DNA of 36,353 nucleotides from Nitrospiraceae bacterium (GTDB taxonomy: Bacteria; Nitrospirota; Nitrospiria; Nitrospirales; Nitrospiraceae). Made by a program: the position numbers and the translations under genes. The notes below the pieces were generated by a model. The model made no database searches and had not been told where the DNA came from. It worked only from the letters and a program-made list of their open reading frames with translations. The stretch covers positions 1-36,353 of the forward strand of contig SYGV01000142.1 of the NCBI GenBank assembly GCA_005799365.1, in the 5' to 3' direction. Below, piece after piece: positions 9,691-18,587 of the stretch; the stretch's first letter is position 1, and every line of letters starts with the position of its first letter.

Positions 9691-9855
9691 TCAGTCGGTT
9701 TCTTCCACCGGGCCAATCACCGTGTAGGTTTGGGTAACAGGGGCGGAGGAACTGGCGATGCCGGCCTGGTGTCTGGCGATGCAGGAACGGAAGGTCAGGC
9801 TGCGCAGGAGGAGGCTGCCGAGTCGGTAGCACATGGGTAACGTCAGGGAGCGCAT
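9691..9855 (-). pseudogene. short interrupted ORF upstream of the caspase-like remnant
   Basis: MRSLTLPMCYRLGSLLLRSLTFRSCIARHQAGIASSSAPVTQTYTVIGPVEETD then TGA, with the frame continuing ASWVFVIPLGAKSCSSPA. Confidence 0.35.
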
Positions 9856-9974
9856 CACTCAGCCCTCTTGCAGCCCTCTTGTTCCGGCTGGTTGTACTAG
9901 AAAAACGACTTAGGTGTGTCAATAGGGACTTGGCTGGTCATGGCTCGGTCAGAGACGGGGCAGGGCTTAGCAAT

Positions 9975-9994
9975 GAGCCTCAGAAGTGAGGCTC
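9975..9994 (-). terminator. hairpin at the stop codon of the UDG gene
   Basis: Perfect inverted repeat gagcctca-gaag-tgaggctc overlapping the minus-strand stop at 9993-9995; no clear T tract. Confidence 0.5.
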
Positions 9995-10613
9995 AGAACA
10001 GGTTCATTTGGGCCGGTGGGGCTGGGGGCGCCGGCACCGCTGGGGTCGGAGGGGGAGGGGCGTCCAGATGATCCAAATAGGCCTTGAGCTTCTTGAAGTC
10101 TTCCTCCAGCGACCCGCGCAAATTGCCCTGATGCAGGGCGGCGGCCGGGTGCAGGAGAGGGAAGAGGGTGAAGTGGTCGAGGCGGACCGCCTGCCCACGC
10201 ATTTTCATGATGCTGACTGGCCGGTTCAGCAACGTCTGGGCCGCCCATTTCCCCAGCGTGCAGACCAGCTTGGGTTGAATCAGTTCGATTTGCTGGAGCA
10301 GGAACGGTTTGCAGGTCTCCACCTCGTCCGGCTCCGGGTCGCGGTTGTCCGGAGGCCGGCACTTCACCACATTGGCGATGTAAATATCGGGCCGGGAGAG
10401 GCCGATGGATTTAAGTAGGTCGTTCAGCAGCTTGCCGGCGGCCCCGACGAAGGGCTCGCCTTGCTTGTCCTCATAAAAGCCCGGCCCTTCCCCCACGAAC
10501 ATGATGGCGGCCTGGGGGTTGCCGACGCCGAAGACCACCTGGGTACGTCCCAGCTTGGCCAGCTTGCACCGTTGGCAATTGTGGAGCGAGTCTTTGAGGT
10601 CGATCAGCGTCAT
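9993..10613 (-). CDS. uracil-DNA glycosylase, Fe-S family 4-like
   Basis: NCQRCKLAKLGRTQVVFGVG, GEGPGFYEDKQGEPFVGAAGKLL, VVKCRPPDNRDPEPDEVETCKPFL (Fe-S cysteines), LLHPAA. Start chosen at ATG 10613. Confidence 0.93.
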   Translation of the reverse strand: MTLIDLKDSLHNCQRCKLAKLGRTQVVFGVGNPQAAIMFVGEGPGFYEDKQGEPFVGAAGKLLNDLLKSIGLSRPDIYIANVVKCRPPDNRDPEPDEVETCKPFLLQQIELIQPKLVCTLGKWAAQTLLNRPVSIMKMRGQAVRLDHFTLFPLLHPAAALHQGNLRGSLEEDFKKLKAYLDHLDAPPPPTPAVPAPPAPPAQMNLF

Positions 10614-10739
10614 ATATCGTAGTGGGGCGGAGCGTCGGTGGCCTGTACCTGAAACCGGCCGCATCTTAGGGGGCAGGGAGGGCGATGTCAACGAGGAAGC
10701 GAGCGGTGATCTGACTTCACTTATTGGACGGAATGAAAG

Positions 10740-10760
10740 AACAGGTGAGCCGGACCTGTT
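10740..10760 (-). terminator. hairpin downstream of the hpnD-like gene
   Basis: aacaggt-gagccgg-acctgtt perfect 7-bp stem; minus-strand continuation CTTTCATT is T-rich. Confidence 0.5.
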
Positions 10761-10792
10761 TGGGAAGTGGTGAAGCCCTTGTTGACGGGTGT

Positions 10793-11689
10793 TTAGGCTG
10801 ATTGCAGCCGGCTACGGATCCAGATGCCGACGGCGAGGGCGAGGCGGTGGGCCGGGGCGATGGTGATGCGGGGGCCGAAGACCTTGTAGTCGCTTGCGAT
10901 GATCCGGTCCAGGATGCGGCTATAGACCCCGCGCATGATCTCGGCTGGCGTGAGCGCCCGCCGGTCAGCTGCAGGCATTTGCCGGATCACCTGCCTGGCC
11001 TTGTCGTAGTAGCTCTTGGCCCGTTCGGTTTGAAACTGCATCAGCTCTCGGAGCGCCGGCGAATACTTCTTGCCCAACATCTCTTCTTCCCGATAGCCGA
11101 ATTGTTCCAGCTCGTCCTGCGGTAGGTAGATGCGGCCCAGGTCCGCGTCTGTGCCCAGGTCGCGGAGGATGTTGGTGAGCTGGAAGGCTATGCCGAGGTT
11201 GATCGCGTAGTCGCGGGCCAGCTCGGTTCTCGTGCCGAAGATGTGCAGGCAGATGAGCCCCACCACTGAGGCAGCCCGGTAACAGTAGCGCGAGAGGTCG
11301 TCGAAGGTCTTGTATCTCAGGGCGGTCAGGTCCATCTCCATGCCGGCGATGAGTTCGTCGAAGTATGTTTTCGGAATCGCCAGGGCCTTGGCCTGTTGGG
11401 CCAGGCTGATGGTCACCGGATGGGTGGGGGTGCCGCGATAGGCGGCGGCGAGTTCTTCCCGCCACCGGACGATGGCCTGCTGCGGGTCGGTCCCGGCCGG
11501 CGCTTCGTCCACGGCATTGTCCACTTCCCGGCAGAAAGCATAGACCGTGTACATGGCCTCGCGTCTCGCCCGCGGCAGGAAGAAGAACGAGTAATAGAAA
11601 TTGCTGCCGCTTTGTTTGGTAAGGGCCGTGCAATAGGCCTGAGCTTCGATAGGAGTCATAGGAACCGAGGCTATGCCGGTTGAGTCCAA
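10793..11689 (-). CDS. hpnD: squalene/phytoene synthase family protein, presqualene diphosphate synthase (HpnD)-like
   Basis: FYYSFFFLPRARREAMYTVYAFCREVDNAVDE and YAINLGIAFQLTNILRDLGTDADLGRIYLPQDEL motifs; HpnD assignment is by overall resemblance. Confidence 0.85.
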   Translation of the reverse strand: MDSTGIASVPMTPIEAQAYCTALTKQSGSNFYYSFFFLPRARREAMYTVYAFCREVDNAVDEAPAGTDPQQAIVRWREELAAAYRGTPTHPVTISLAQQAKALAIPKTYFDELIAGMEMDLTALRYKTFDDLSRYCYRAASVVGLICLHIFGTRTELARDYAINLGIAFQLTNILRDLGTDADLGRIYLPQDELEQFGYREEEMLGKKYSPALRELMQFQTERAKSYYDKARQVIRQMPAADRRALTPAEIMRGVYSRILDRIIASDYKVFGPRITIAPAHRLALAVGIWIRSRLQSA

Positions 11690-12609
11690 CGTCGGGCTTG
11701 CGCGGGAGTCGGCTGTTCACGGTCCGGAAAAAGTTCCGGGTGCAAGAGGGAAGCGAGGATGGCGACCCCGTCGACCAGGCGTGGGCCGGGACGGCTGAAA
11801 TAGGCGGCTGCGTCCACGGCGTAGACTCGATGCTGCCGAACCGCCGGCAGGTCCTGCCAGCCAGGCCATCTATTGGGGGGCGGTTGGGCTTCCAGTTCGC
11901 GCAGGGTCCGTTCCACGGAAAAGCCGCAAGCCATGATGATCAGGACCTCAGGCTGGGCCGTTCGCACCTGATCCCAGGTCACTCTCGTGGACGGTACGCC
12001 GGCCGTGCCGAGCATATCCTTGCCACCGGCCCAATCCACCATCTCGGGGACCCAATGGCCGCCCAGGTAGAGAGGATCGAGCCATTCCAGGCAGACGACC
12101 TTCGGCCTAGTCTTACCCGCGGAGGCTCGCTCGCGGATGGCTTGCAAGCGGGAGCGTAGCGAGGCGGCGAACGCGGCGCCCTTGTCTGCCTGCCCGGTTG
12201 CCGCGCCGATGCGTTCCACGTCATGGATGACGTCCGTGAGGCTGCCCGGGTTCAGCGTGAGCAGGCGGGGCTGCTTGGGCAGTTGTTGAATGGCCTGTTC
12301 CAATTGGCCTAGTGTCACGGCGCAGACCTGGCAGAGGTCCTGGGTGATGACGAGGTCCGGCTGCGCCTGGGCGAACAAACGTTCGTCGAGGGCATAGAGC
12401 CGTTCCCCCTCTGCCAGGGTGTTCCGCACCTGCCGGTCGATCTCCGCACTGTCGGATCGTTCCGCGTCGATGGCCGGGGTGACCAGGACCGGCTTCTGGC
12501 GCATGGCCGGCGGATAGTCGCATTCGTGGCTGACCCCGACTAGGTTGTCCGCAAGACCGAGGGCGGCCACGACTTCGGTGGCGCCGGGCAGGAGAGAGCA
12601 GATCCTCAT
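11671..12609 (-). CDS. cobalamin/siderophore-type periplasmic-binding-fold protein (BtuF-like) without an obvious signal peptide
   Basis: MRICSLLPGATEVVAALGLADNLVGVSHECDYP...VCLEWLDPLYLGGHWVPEMVDWAGG typical of the BtuF-like family. Confidence 0.88.
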   Translation of the reverse strand: MRICSLLPGATEVVAALGLADNLVGVSHECDYPPAMRQKPVLVTPAIDAERSDSAEIDRQVRNTLAEGERLYALDERLFAQAQPDLVITQDLCQVCAVTLGQLEQAIQQLPKQPRLLTLNPGSLTDVIHDVERIGAATGQADKGAAFAASLRSRLQAIRERASAGKTRPKVVCLEWLDPLYLGGHWVPEMVDWAGGKDMLGTAGVPSTRVTWDQVRTAQPEVLIIMACGFSVERTLRELEAQPPPNRWPGWQDLPAVRQHRVYAVDAAAYFSRPGPRLVDGVAILASLLHPELFPDREQPTPAQARRWTQPA

Positions 12610-12610
12610 C

Positions 12611-13309
12611 TTATGTTCCGTGCTTCCATAAACGATTTTCGAGTTCGGCTAGGTTCACGTCCGCCAGGGAATGGGTGAGGGCATCCGCATCCCGCAGTTC
12701 CTCCACCTTGTGTGTGTTCGCAACGGCCAGGACCTTCATGCCCGCCGCGTGGGCGGCCTGGATGCCGGGAATGGAGTCTTCGATCACCAGACAGTCCGAG
12801 GATGAGAGGGGCCGTTGGCCTGCTTGTGTCCGGCGGTTCAAGGAAGCTAGTGCATGGAGGAAGCCTTCCGGGTCCGGTTTGCCCTGCCGGACATCCTCCG
12901 AGCTGGTGATGTGCTCGAACTCTTTCCGGATGCCGGCCTGTTCGAGAATATATTCGATTTCATGCCGGAGCGCGCCGGAAGCGATGGCCAGCCGGTACCG
13001 CGTGGCCGCCTCCCGCACCAGCTCGCGCACGCCAGGGAAAATCACCAAGTGGTCCCGGATGTAATCCAGGTAGGCCTTGGCTTTGCGGGCGATCAGGTCC
13101 TGGATCAATGAGGGCTGGATTGGGCGTTCGTGCGCGGTGAGGACCGCGGCGAAGCAGCCCTTGTCATCGAACCCGAGGTACTTGGCATAGTAGTCGGTTT
13201 CCGTGAGGGGTAGGCCGATTTCCGCCAGCACCTGGTGGAATATCATGAAGTGGATCGGCTCGTTGTCGGCTACCACTCCGTCGAAATCGAAAATGATTGC
13301 TTGCAACAT
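12611..13309 (-). CDS. HAD-superfamily phosphatase (beta-phosphoglucomutase-like)
   Basis: MLQAIIFDFDGVVADNEPIHF (DxD) plus CLVIEDSIPGIQAAHAAGMKVLAV. Confidence 0.93.
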   Translation of the reverse strand: MLQAIIFDFDGVVADNEPIHFMIFHQVLAEIGLPLTETDYYAKYLGFDDKGCFAAVLTAHERPIQPSLIQDLIARKAKAYLDYIRDHLVIFPGVRELVREAATRYRLAIASGALRHEIEYILEQAGIRKEFEHITSSEDVRQGKPDPEGFLHALASLNRRTQAGQRPLSSSDCLVIEDSIPGIQAAHAAGMKVLAVANTHKVEELRDADALTHSLADVNLAELENRLWKHGT

Positions 13310-13414
13310 CGGCGGTGAGGGTTTGGGTGTGACGCAAGCCATTATAGCATGGGCGTTCCACGGATCGGAGCCGCATTGAGTGGAGCGGGCAGGTCCGCAG
13401 CGGCCTAGCTCGGA

Positions 13415-14179
13415 TTACGGCTTGGGCTGTAGTTGTTTTTCGGAGATCCAACCGATCGCGCCCTGGGGGGTGCGGATGGCATAGGCCCAGCTGTTGTTCC
13501 GAAGCTCGCCGTCCACCACCGTTGCTATGGCGTTCGCCGCCACCGTCGGTCCGGGTCGGCTGCTGCCCGCATCGGCCATCAGGGCGACGGGCCCGTTCGG
13601 TTTTGCCTGGTCCGCCAAAACCACCACCTGTTGGCCTTCGTTGAAGAGGGGGGAGAGGCCAGCCGAAACGGTGGACGTCGGTTTCGGTGGAGCCTGGGGC
13701 GTCGCACTTGGCATTGCCGGGGCTGGGGCCATGGCCGGCATGGAGCTCATGGGCTGGGCCGCCGCCGGAGCGACCGGCGTGGTTGGCATGGCCTGGGGAG
13801 CTTGGGCCGGCGAAGGAGCTTGGGTGGCCGGCGGCAGCGCCACCGAAGTCGGCGGTGCATCGGGATTGGGCAGCGCTGCCGGGGCTTGAGCCGTCTTGGG
13901 ATCTGCCGGTACGGACGCCGGAGGCGGCTCTTCCGAGGGGCCCATCAGCATGCTGGGGTCCATCGCCACGTAGAGGCCGGCTCCTGCCACGAGGAGCAGC
14001 AGCGCCATCTTGATCATCTTGGGTTTCTTGTCGCCCTCCGGTCCCTGGGAATCGCCTCCATCGTCGTCCAAAGGGGCTGTCTCGTCCAATTCCAGATCCG
14101 GCTCCGGCTCGCGGGCGAACAGAATGTTCCAGACGGGAAGACTGCTGACGGCCGCTTGGCTGCCGGACGCAGTGAACAT
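13415..14179 (-). CDS. membrane-anchored protein with Pro/Ala-rich linker and C-terminal SH3-like domain
   Basis: TM segment MIKMALLLLVAGAGLYVAM, long P/A-rich stretch, C-terminal VVDGELRNNSWAYAIRTPQGAIGWISEKQL. Confidence 0.75.
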   Translation of the reverse strand: MFTASGSQAAVSSLPVWNILFAREPEPDLELDETAPLDDDGGDSQGPEGDKKPKMIKMALLLLVAGAGLYVAMDPSMLMGPSEEPPPASVPADPKTAQAPAALPNPDAPPTSVALPPATQAPSPAQAPQAMPTTPVAPAAAQPMSSMPAMAPAPAMPSATPQAPPKPTSTVSAGLSPLFNEGQQVVVLADQAKPNGPVALMADAGSSRPGPTVAANAIATVVDGELRNNSWAYAIRTPQGAIGWISEKQLQPKP

Positions 14180-14297
14180 CGAGACTCCTCCTTCTCTCAC
14201 ATCAGGCCGAGACTGTCGTTACGATGCATGTACTTACCATCGTCTCATGGTCCTGTCAAACGCTTCCCGTCGCGGATGTAGGCGCGGGATCGCATGG

Positions 14298-14463
14298 TCA
14301 GGCGATCCGGAGGCCAGCATAGCCGACGACGGAGTCATGGCCACCGGTGATGTCGGGAGTCGGCACGGCGGTGGATTCGGCATACAGGTCGACGTCGGCG
14401 CGAGGGGGTCTCGTCGGCGCTGTAAAACTGTCCTGCGACGGCAGGTCGGCAAATCGGAGCCAT
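14298..14463 (-). pseudogene. N-terminal remnant resembling AmmeMemoRadiSam system protein B (MEMO1 family)
   Basis: MAPICRPAVAGQFYSADE at 14463, then in another frame VDLYAESTAVPTPDITGGHDSVVGYAGLRIA and a stop; the MEMO family starts (R/K)PAVAGQFYPAD and has a ...PHAGY-like motif downstream. Confidence 0.5.
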
Positions 14464-14568
14464 CAATGTTCTACCATCAGACGTCGGCCCGCGCACAGTT
14501 TGGCCTCCGGCTGGTGCTCCCATTGGCTCCCGGCTGTCCGCTGAAAGCTGATCGCCAACGGCTACCCC

Positions 14569-16310
14569 TCAGCAGTACTGCATGCTCGTGCATGACATCA
14601 CCTGTTTGTCGCGGCTGCCTGTGCGGAAGACGGTGATGCCCTTGCAGCCCAATTGATAGGCCAGCCGGAAGGCGGCGGCCACATCGGCCTGGGTTGCGGT
14701 GCGCGGCAGGTTGATGGTCTTCGAGGCGCCGCTGTCGCTGTAACGTTGAAATCGCGCCTGCATGCGGACGTGATGCTCCGGCGCAATGTCGTGGGCGGTG
14801 ACGAAGAGCCGGCGCAGGTCGGCGGGAATGTCCGCGAGGTCCTGGATGGACTCGTTGGCGGCCACGTGTTTTCGCAATCGCGCGGCATAGACGCCGGCGG
14901 CGCGGGCGCGCCGGATGAATTCCGGATGGAAGGTAACCAGCCGGACATCCTCCATCACGGTCCGGACGAAGCTGACGCCGTAGAGGGGTTCGATCCCCGG
15001 CGAACAGTCAGCAAGGATGCTGAGGGTTCCTGTCGGCGCGATGGTCGTCACGGTCGCGTTGCGCAGTCGGTGGCCGTCGGTTTCCAGGCGGCTGCCTTTG
15101 AAGTTGGGGAAGACGCCGCGGTCGCGGGCCAGGGAGGCCGAGGCGGCCCGGGCCTGCTCCCGGACGAATTTCATGACCTGCTCGCCGACGGCGAGCGCCC
15201 GGTCCGTATCGTAGGGAATCTCCAGCTTGATCAGGGGGTCGGCAAATCCCATCATGCCGAGGCCGATCTTGCGATTGCCCTTCGTGATGGCCTCGATCTC
15301 AGGCAGGGGATAACGGTTCATGTCGAGCACATCGTCCAGGAACCGCACGGCCGGCGGAATGATCGCCCCCAGATGGTCGAAATCGACGTGTGGGCGGCCG
15401 TGCGCCCCGGTCACGAAGTGCGCCAGGTTGATCGAGCCCAGGGTGCAGGACTCGTAGGGGAGCAGGGGCTGTTCCGCGCAGGGGTTCGTGGCTTCGATGC
15501 GGCCGATGTGCGGGGTGGGGTTGGCGGCGTTGATCGTGTCCAGAAAGACCACGCCTGGCTCGCCCGACTCCCAGGCTGCCTCCGCGAGCCGGTCGAAAAC
15601 TTCGGCTGCCTGTCGTTGCGCGATGCGGCGGCCCGTGCGTGGGTTGATTCCGTTGCAGCGCGCGCATGAAGGCGTCCGTGATGCCGACCGAGAGGTTGAA
15701 GTTCGTCAGTTCCCCCGGCGAATGCTTGGCGGCGATGAATTCCAGAATGCCCGGATGGTCCACGCGCAGGATGCCCATATTGGCTCCGCGCCTGGCGCCG
15801 CCCTGCTTGATGGCCTCGGTGGCCATGTTGAAGACGCGCATGAAGGAGACCGGCCCGGAGGCCACGCCGCTGGTGGAGGCGACGCGATCCCGTTTGGGGC
15901 GCAGATGGCTGAACGAAAAGCCGGTCCCGCCGCCGGAATTGGTGAATGAGCGCTTGCTCCTTCACCGCCTCGAAAATCGACTCCAGGGAATCCTCGACCG
16001 GCAAGACGAAGCAGGCGGACAATTGTTGCAGCGTGCGGCCGGCGTTCATGAGGGTCGGCGAGTTCGGCAGGAAGTCGAGGCGGCACATCAGTCGGAAGAA
16101 TTCCTGAGCGGCCTGTCGGCGTGTTGCGCCGTCGCCGGCATAGAGCGCCTCGGCCGCGGCGATGTTGGCAGCCACACGACGGAACATCTGCGGCGGCGTT
16201 TCGACGGGCGTGCCGTTGGCGTTCTTGGCCAGATAGCGTCGGCGCAGCACGGCCAGGGCGTTGGCCGACAGGCGCCGGGTGGGCCGAGGAGGAGGACCGG
16301 CGTGGCGCAT
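14569..16310 (-). pseudogene. nrdJ: adenosylcobalamin-dependent (class II) ribonucleotide reductase, interrupted by two frameshifts
   Basis: Three frames: VLRRRYLAKNANGTPVETPPQMFRRVAANI...[81 protein letters not shown]...[51 protein letters not shown]...[21 protein letters not shown]...GCKGITVFRTGSRDKQVMS. Confidence 0.9.
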
Positions 16311-16476
16311 GAACCGGAGCCCTCACAGGCGAAGGTTGCCGGACTCACCGAACCCAAGTCATGCTACGGGTCATTATAGTCGAAAGTCGGGACGGGAACT
16401 ATGGGCGCATTGCGGCCTTGCATCTGGCACGAAACCTGGGGCAGAATGGCTGCGACCGTATGCGTGAACCACCCCG

Positions 16477-16890
16477 ATGAAATCCTACCGCGAGGAACTC
16501 TGGTTCGACACGAAGACGCGCCGCGCCTATCTGAATATCACACCGCTCGTGGAAGCCGCCGTGAAGAAGAGCGGGGTGACGGAAGGGCTGGTGCTCGTCA
16601 ATGCCATGCATATCACGGCCAGCGTCTACATCAACGACGATGAGCCGGGCCTGCTGAAAGACTACGACGAGTTTCTGGAGCGGATGGCGCCCCAGCAGGC
16701 GACTTACCGGCACAACGAGACCGGCGAGGACAACGGCGATGCGCACATCAAGCGGCAACTCATGGGGCGGGAGGTGCTCGTGGCGATCACGGAGGGCCGG
16801 CTGGACTTCGGCCCCTGGGAGCAGATCTTCTACGGCGAGTTCGACGGGCGACGTCGGAAGCGGGTGCTGGTGAAAGTGATAGGCGAATGA
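16477..16890 (+). CDS. YjbQ/UPF0047 family protein (secondary thiamine-phosphate synthase type)
   Basis: [32 protein letters not shown]...[39 protein letters not shown]. Confidence 0.95.
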   Translation: MKSYREELWFDTKTRRAYLNITPLVEAAVKKSGVTEGLVLVNAMHITASVYINDDEPGLLKDYDEFLERMAPQQATYRHNETGEDNGDAHIKRQLMGREVLVAITEGRLDFGPWEQIFYGEFDGRRRKRVLVKVIGE

Positions 16891-16952
16891 TGAAGGCTGA
16901 ATGATGAACGATGAATGGAGTACACGGTCGTTCTGCATTCATCATTGTTCGC
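16883..16952. repeat. intergenic repeat, word family AATGATGAATG
   Basis: Contains ttctgcattcatcatt (16931-16946), the reverse complement of 23895-23910, with further similarity beyond it; starts at the YjbQ stop codon. Confidence 0.7.
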
Positions 16953-17057
16953 GGCGCTTGCCTCTGACGGGAAAGTTTGACAACATGGGTGACTCGATAG
17001 CGATGCCTTCGGGGCAGCCGACCGTGATCGCGACAAGGCAGGACGTAGGAGGCGGGA

Positions 17058-18071
17058 ATGACTAGCTGGAACAGGCCCGATCCCTTGACGCGCGATCTTA
17101 TCCATCTCATCAACGCGCGCCGGCATGACCACGGGGATGCCGACGCCGCGGTGGATACGCTGCAAGCGTTTCTGGAGCAGGACCGGGAGCAGGATCTGCT
17201 CACCGTCATGGCCGCGCTGGACGAGGAGATGGCCGAATGGCTGTTCGACCTCCTGGCGGAAGCCGCCTGCTCGGTGATGATGGAAGGGGAGCCGGACGAG
17301 AAACCGACCTATGCTGTGATGGCGGCGTTGGAGTTGCCGCTGCAGGCGAACTTGCCCACGCCGCTGGGATTGAAAATCAATCCGGTCACGACCGCCGATC
17401 TGCTGCACAAGCATCTGCGGTTGCCTCCCGGCACGGTTGTGCTGGCGGAACCCCGTCTCCTGACCGATGCCACGCTGGAATTGCTGACCCTCCATGGTTT
17501 GCACGATCACACGTCGGCTTTGGCCGAGTCGCAGCGCCGGCAGTATATGGCGGCGCGTCTGCACGCGCCGGTGGAATCCACGGCCTATCTGACTTTCGAA
17601 CTCATCGGTTCGCCGGATCACGGGTTGCCGGAATCCCTGGAAGATGAGGATCGTCAGGCGCTCTTGGCCGGGCTGGTGGCGCAATGTCCTGAGCTGGCGC
17701 CGGCGCCGCAGATGATTGAAGCCCCGGTCTATGCGGCCTATGCGATGTTCGATGCCCAGAACGCGGTGCGACTACACCGGCTGGCGGACGAAACCGTGGC
17801 GGTCTGGCAGGAGTTGGACCAGACGGTGCGCAGCCGCACGATCGTGCATCTGCACACGCAATGCGGCAATGGGGTCTACATGCCGGTCTGGACGGATCTG
17901 TTCGATCCTGAATTGCCGGAAGACCATGGCCCGGTCTGGACCTCGCCGGATGTCTGGGTGTTCACGGCCGATCTGCCGATCGAATGGCCGGGCGAGATGC
18001 TCACCAACCGGCTGCTGGCGGAAGGCTGCACGCGGTTCGAGAACCACATCGTCGAAGCCCCGGAGAGCTAG
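17058..18071 (+). CDS. hypothetical protein, 337 aa
   Basis: Long ORF with start ATG 17058; no family recognised. Confidence 0.8.
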   Translation: MTSWNRPDPLTRDLIHLINARRHDHGDADAAVDTLQAFLEQDREQDLLTVMAALDEEMAEWLFDLLAEAACSVMMEGEPDEKPTYAVMAALELPLQANLPTPLGLKINPVTTADLLHKHLRLPPGTVVLAEPRLLTDATLELLTLHGLHDHTSALAESQRRQYMAARLHAPVESTAYLTFELIGSPDHGLPESLEDEDRQALLAGLVAQCPELAPAPQMIEAPVYAAYAMFDAQNAVRLHRLADETVAVWQELDQTVRSRTIVHLHTQCGNGVYMPVWTDLFDPELPEDHGPVWTSPDVWVFTADLPIEWPGEMLTNRLLAEGCTRFENHIVEAPES

Positions 18072-18140
18072 CAGGCAAAAAGCAGCTGGCGGAAGCGGGA
18101 GGAGTCTTGGCTGCGTTCTGCAGACGGCCTTCTGCCTTCT
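18070..18140. repeat. weak imperfect palindrome after the 337-aa gene
   Basis: 18070-18092 agcaggcaaaaagcagctggcgg vs reverse complement of 18118-18140 agaaggcagaaggccgtctgcag, about two thirds identical. Confidence 0.4.
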
Positions 18141-18144
18141 TTAA

Positions 18145-18525
18145 CTAGCGGCCGGTTCCGCCCCGCCAGTGCCCACCTCCGGGATGACTCTGCGGGCCGA
18201 CCCCTCCGCCATAAGGAATGACCGGGATCAGCGGCGTGACCGGCACCGACGGAGCCGGCAGGGCGGAATGCGCTTGCGTCTGGGGGAAGCGGTAGATCGT
18301 GCCGGAGCTGGTTTCGCCCGATGCGGTATTGAACTGGTAGCGTTGAATGGTTCCGAAATCGTAGACGGTGCCGGTTGTCCCGCGCGCATCGTTGTACAGT
18401 TTGACTCCGCCGAAATCGTAGAGCGTTCCGCTGGTTCCGTCATCCCCGTGAAGCATGCTGATGCCGGAAGCTCAGGCTGATCCTGTTCCCAGGATCAGGG
18501 CGACGGCGATCACGAATGATTGCAT
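18145..18525 (-). pseudogene. small secreted repeat protein with an in-frame TGA after its signal peptide
   Basis: ATG 18525 preceded by GAGGAGGG: MQSFVIAVALILGTGSA, TGA (18472-18474), ASGISMLHGDDGTSGTLYDFGGVKLYNDARGTTGTVYDFGTIQRYQF..., all in one frame; ORF track shows only 18145..18456. Confidence 0.65.
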
Positions 18526-18587
18526 GGCCGGCCCTCCTCAATGAGGACACGTGAGGGGCCGTTCGATGCCCTGTTTCAGTCCGCCAC

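Noticed and set aside
13433-14281. 282-aa plus-strand ORF rich in RRR/GRR
   Set aside because: Antisense of the Pro/Ala-rich linker of the SH3-like protein; low-complexity artefact.
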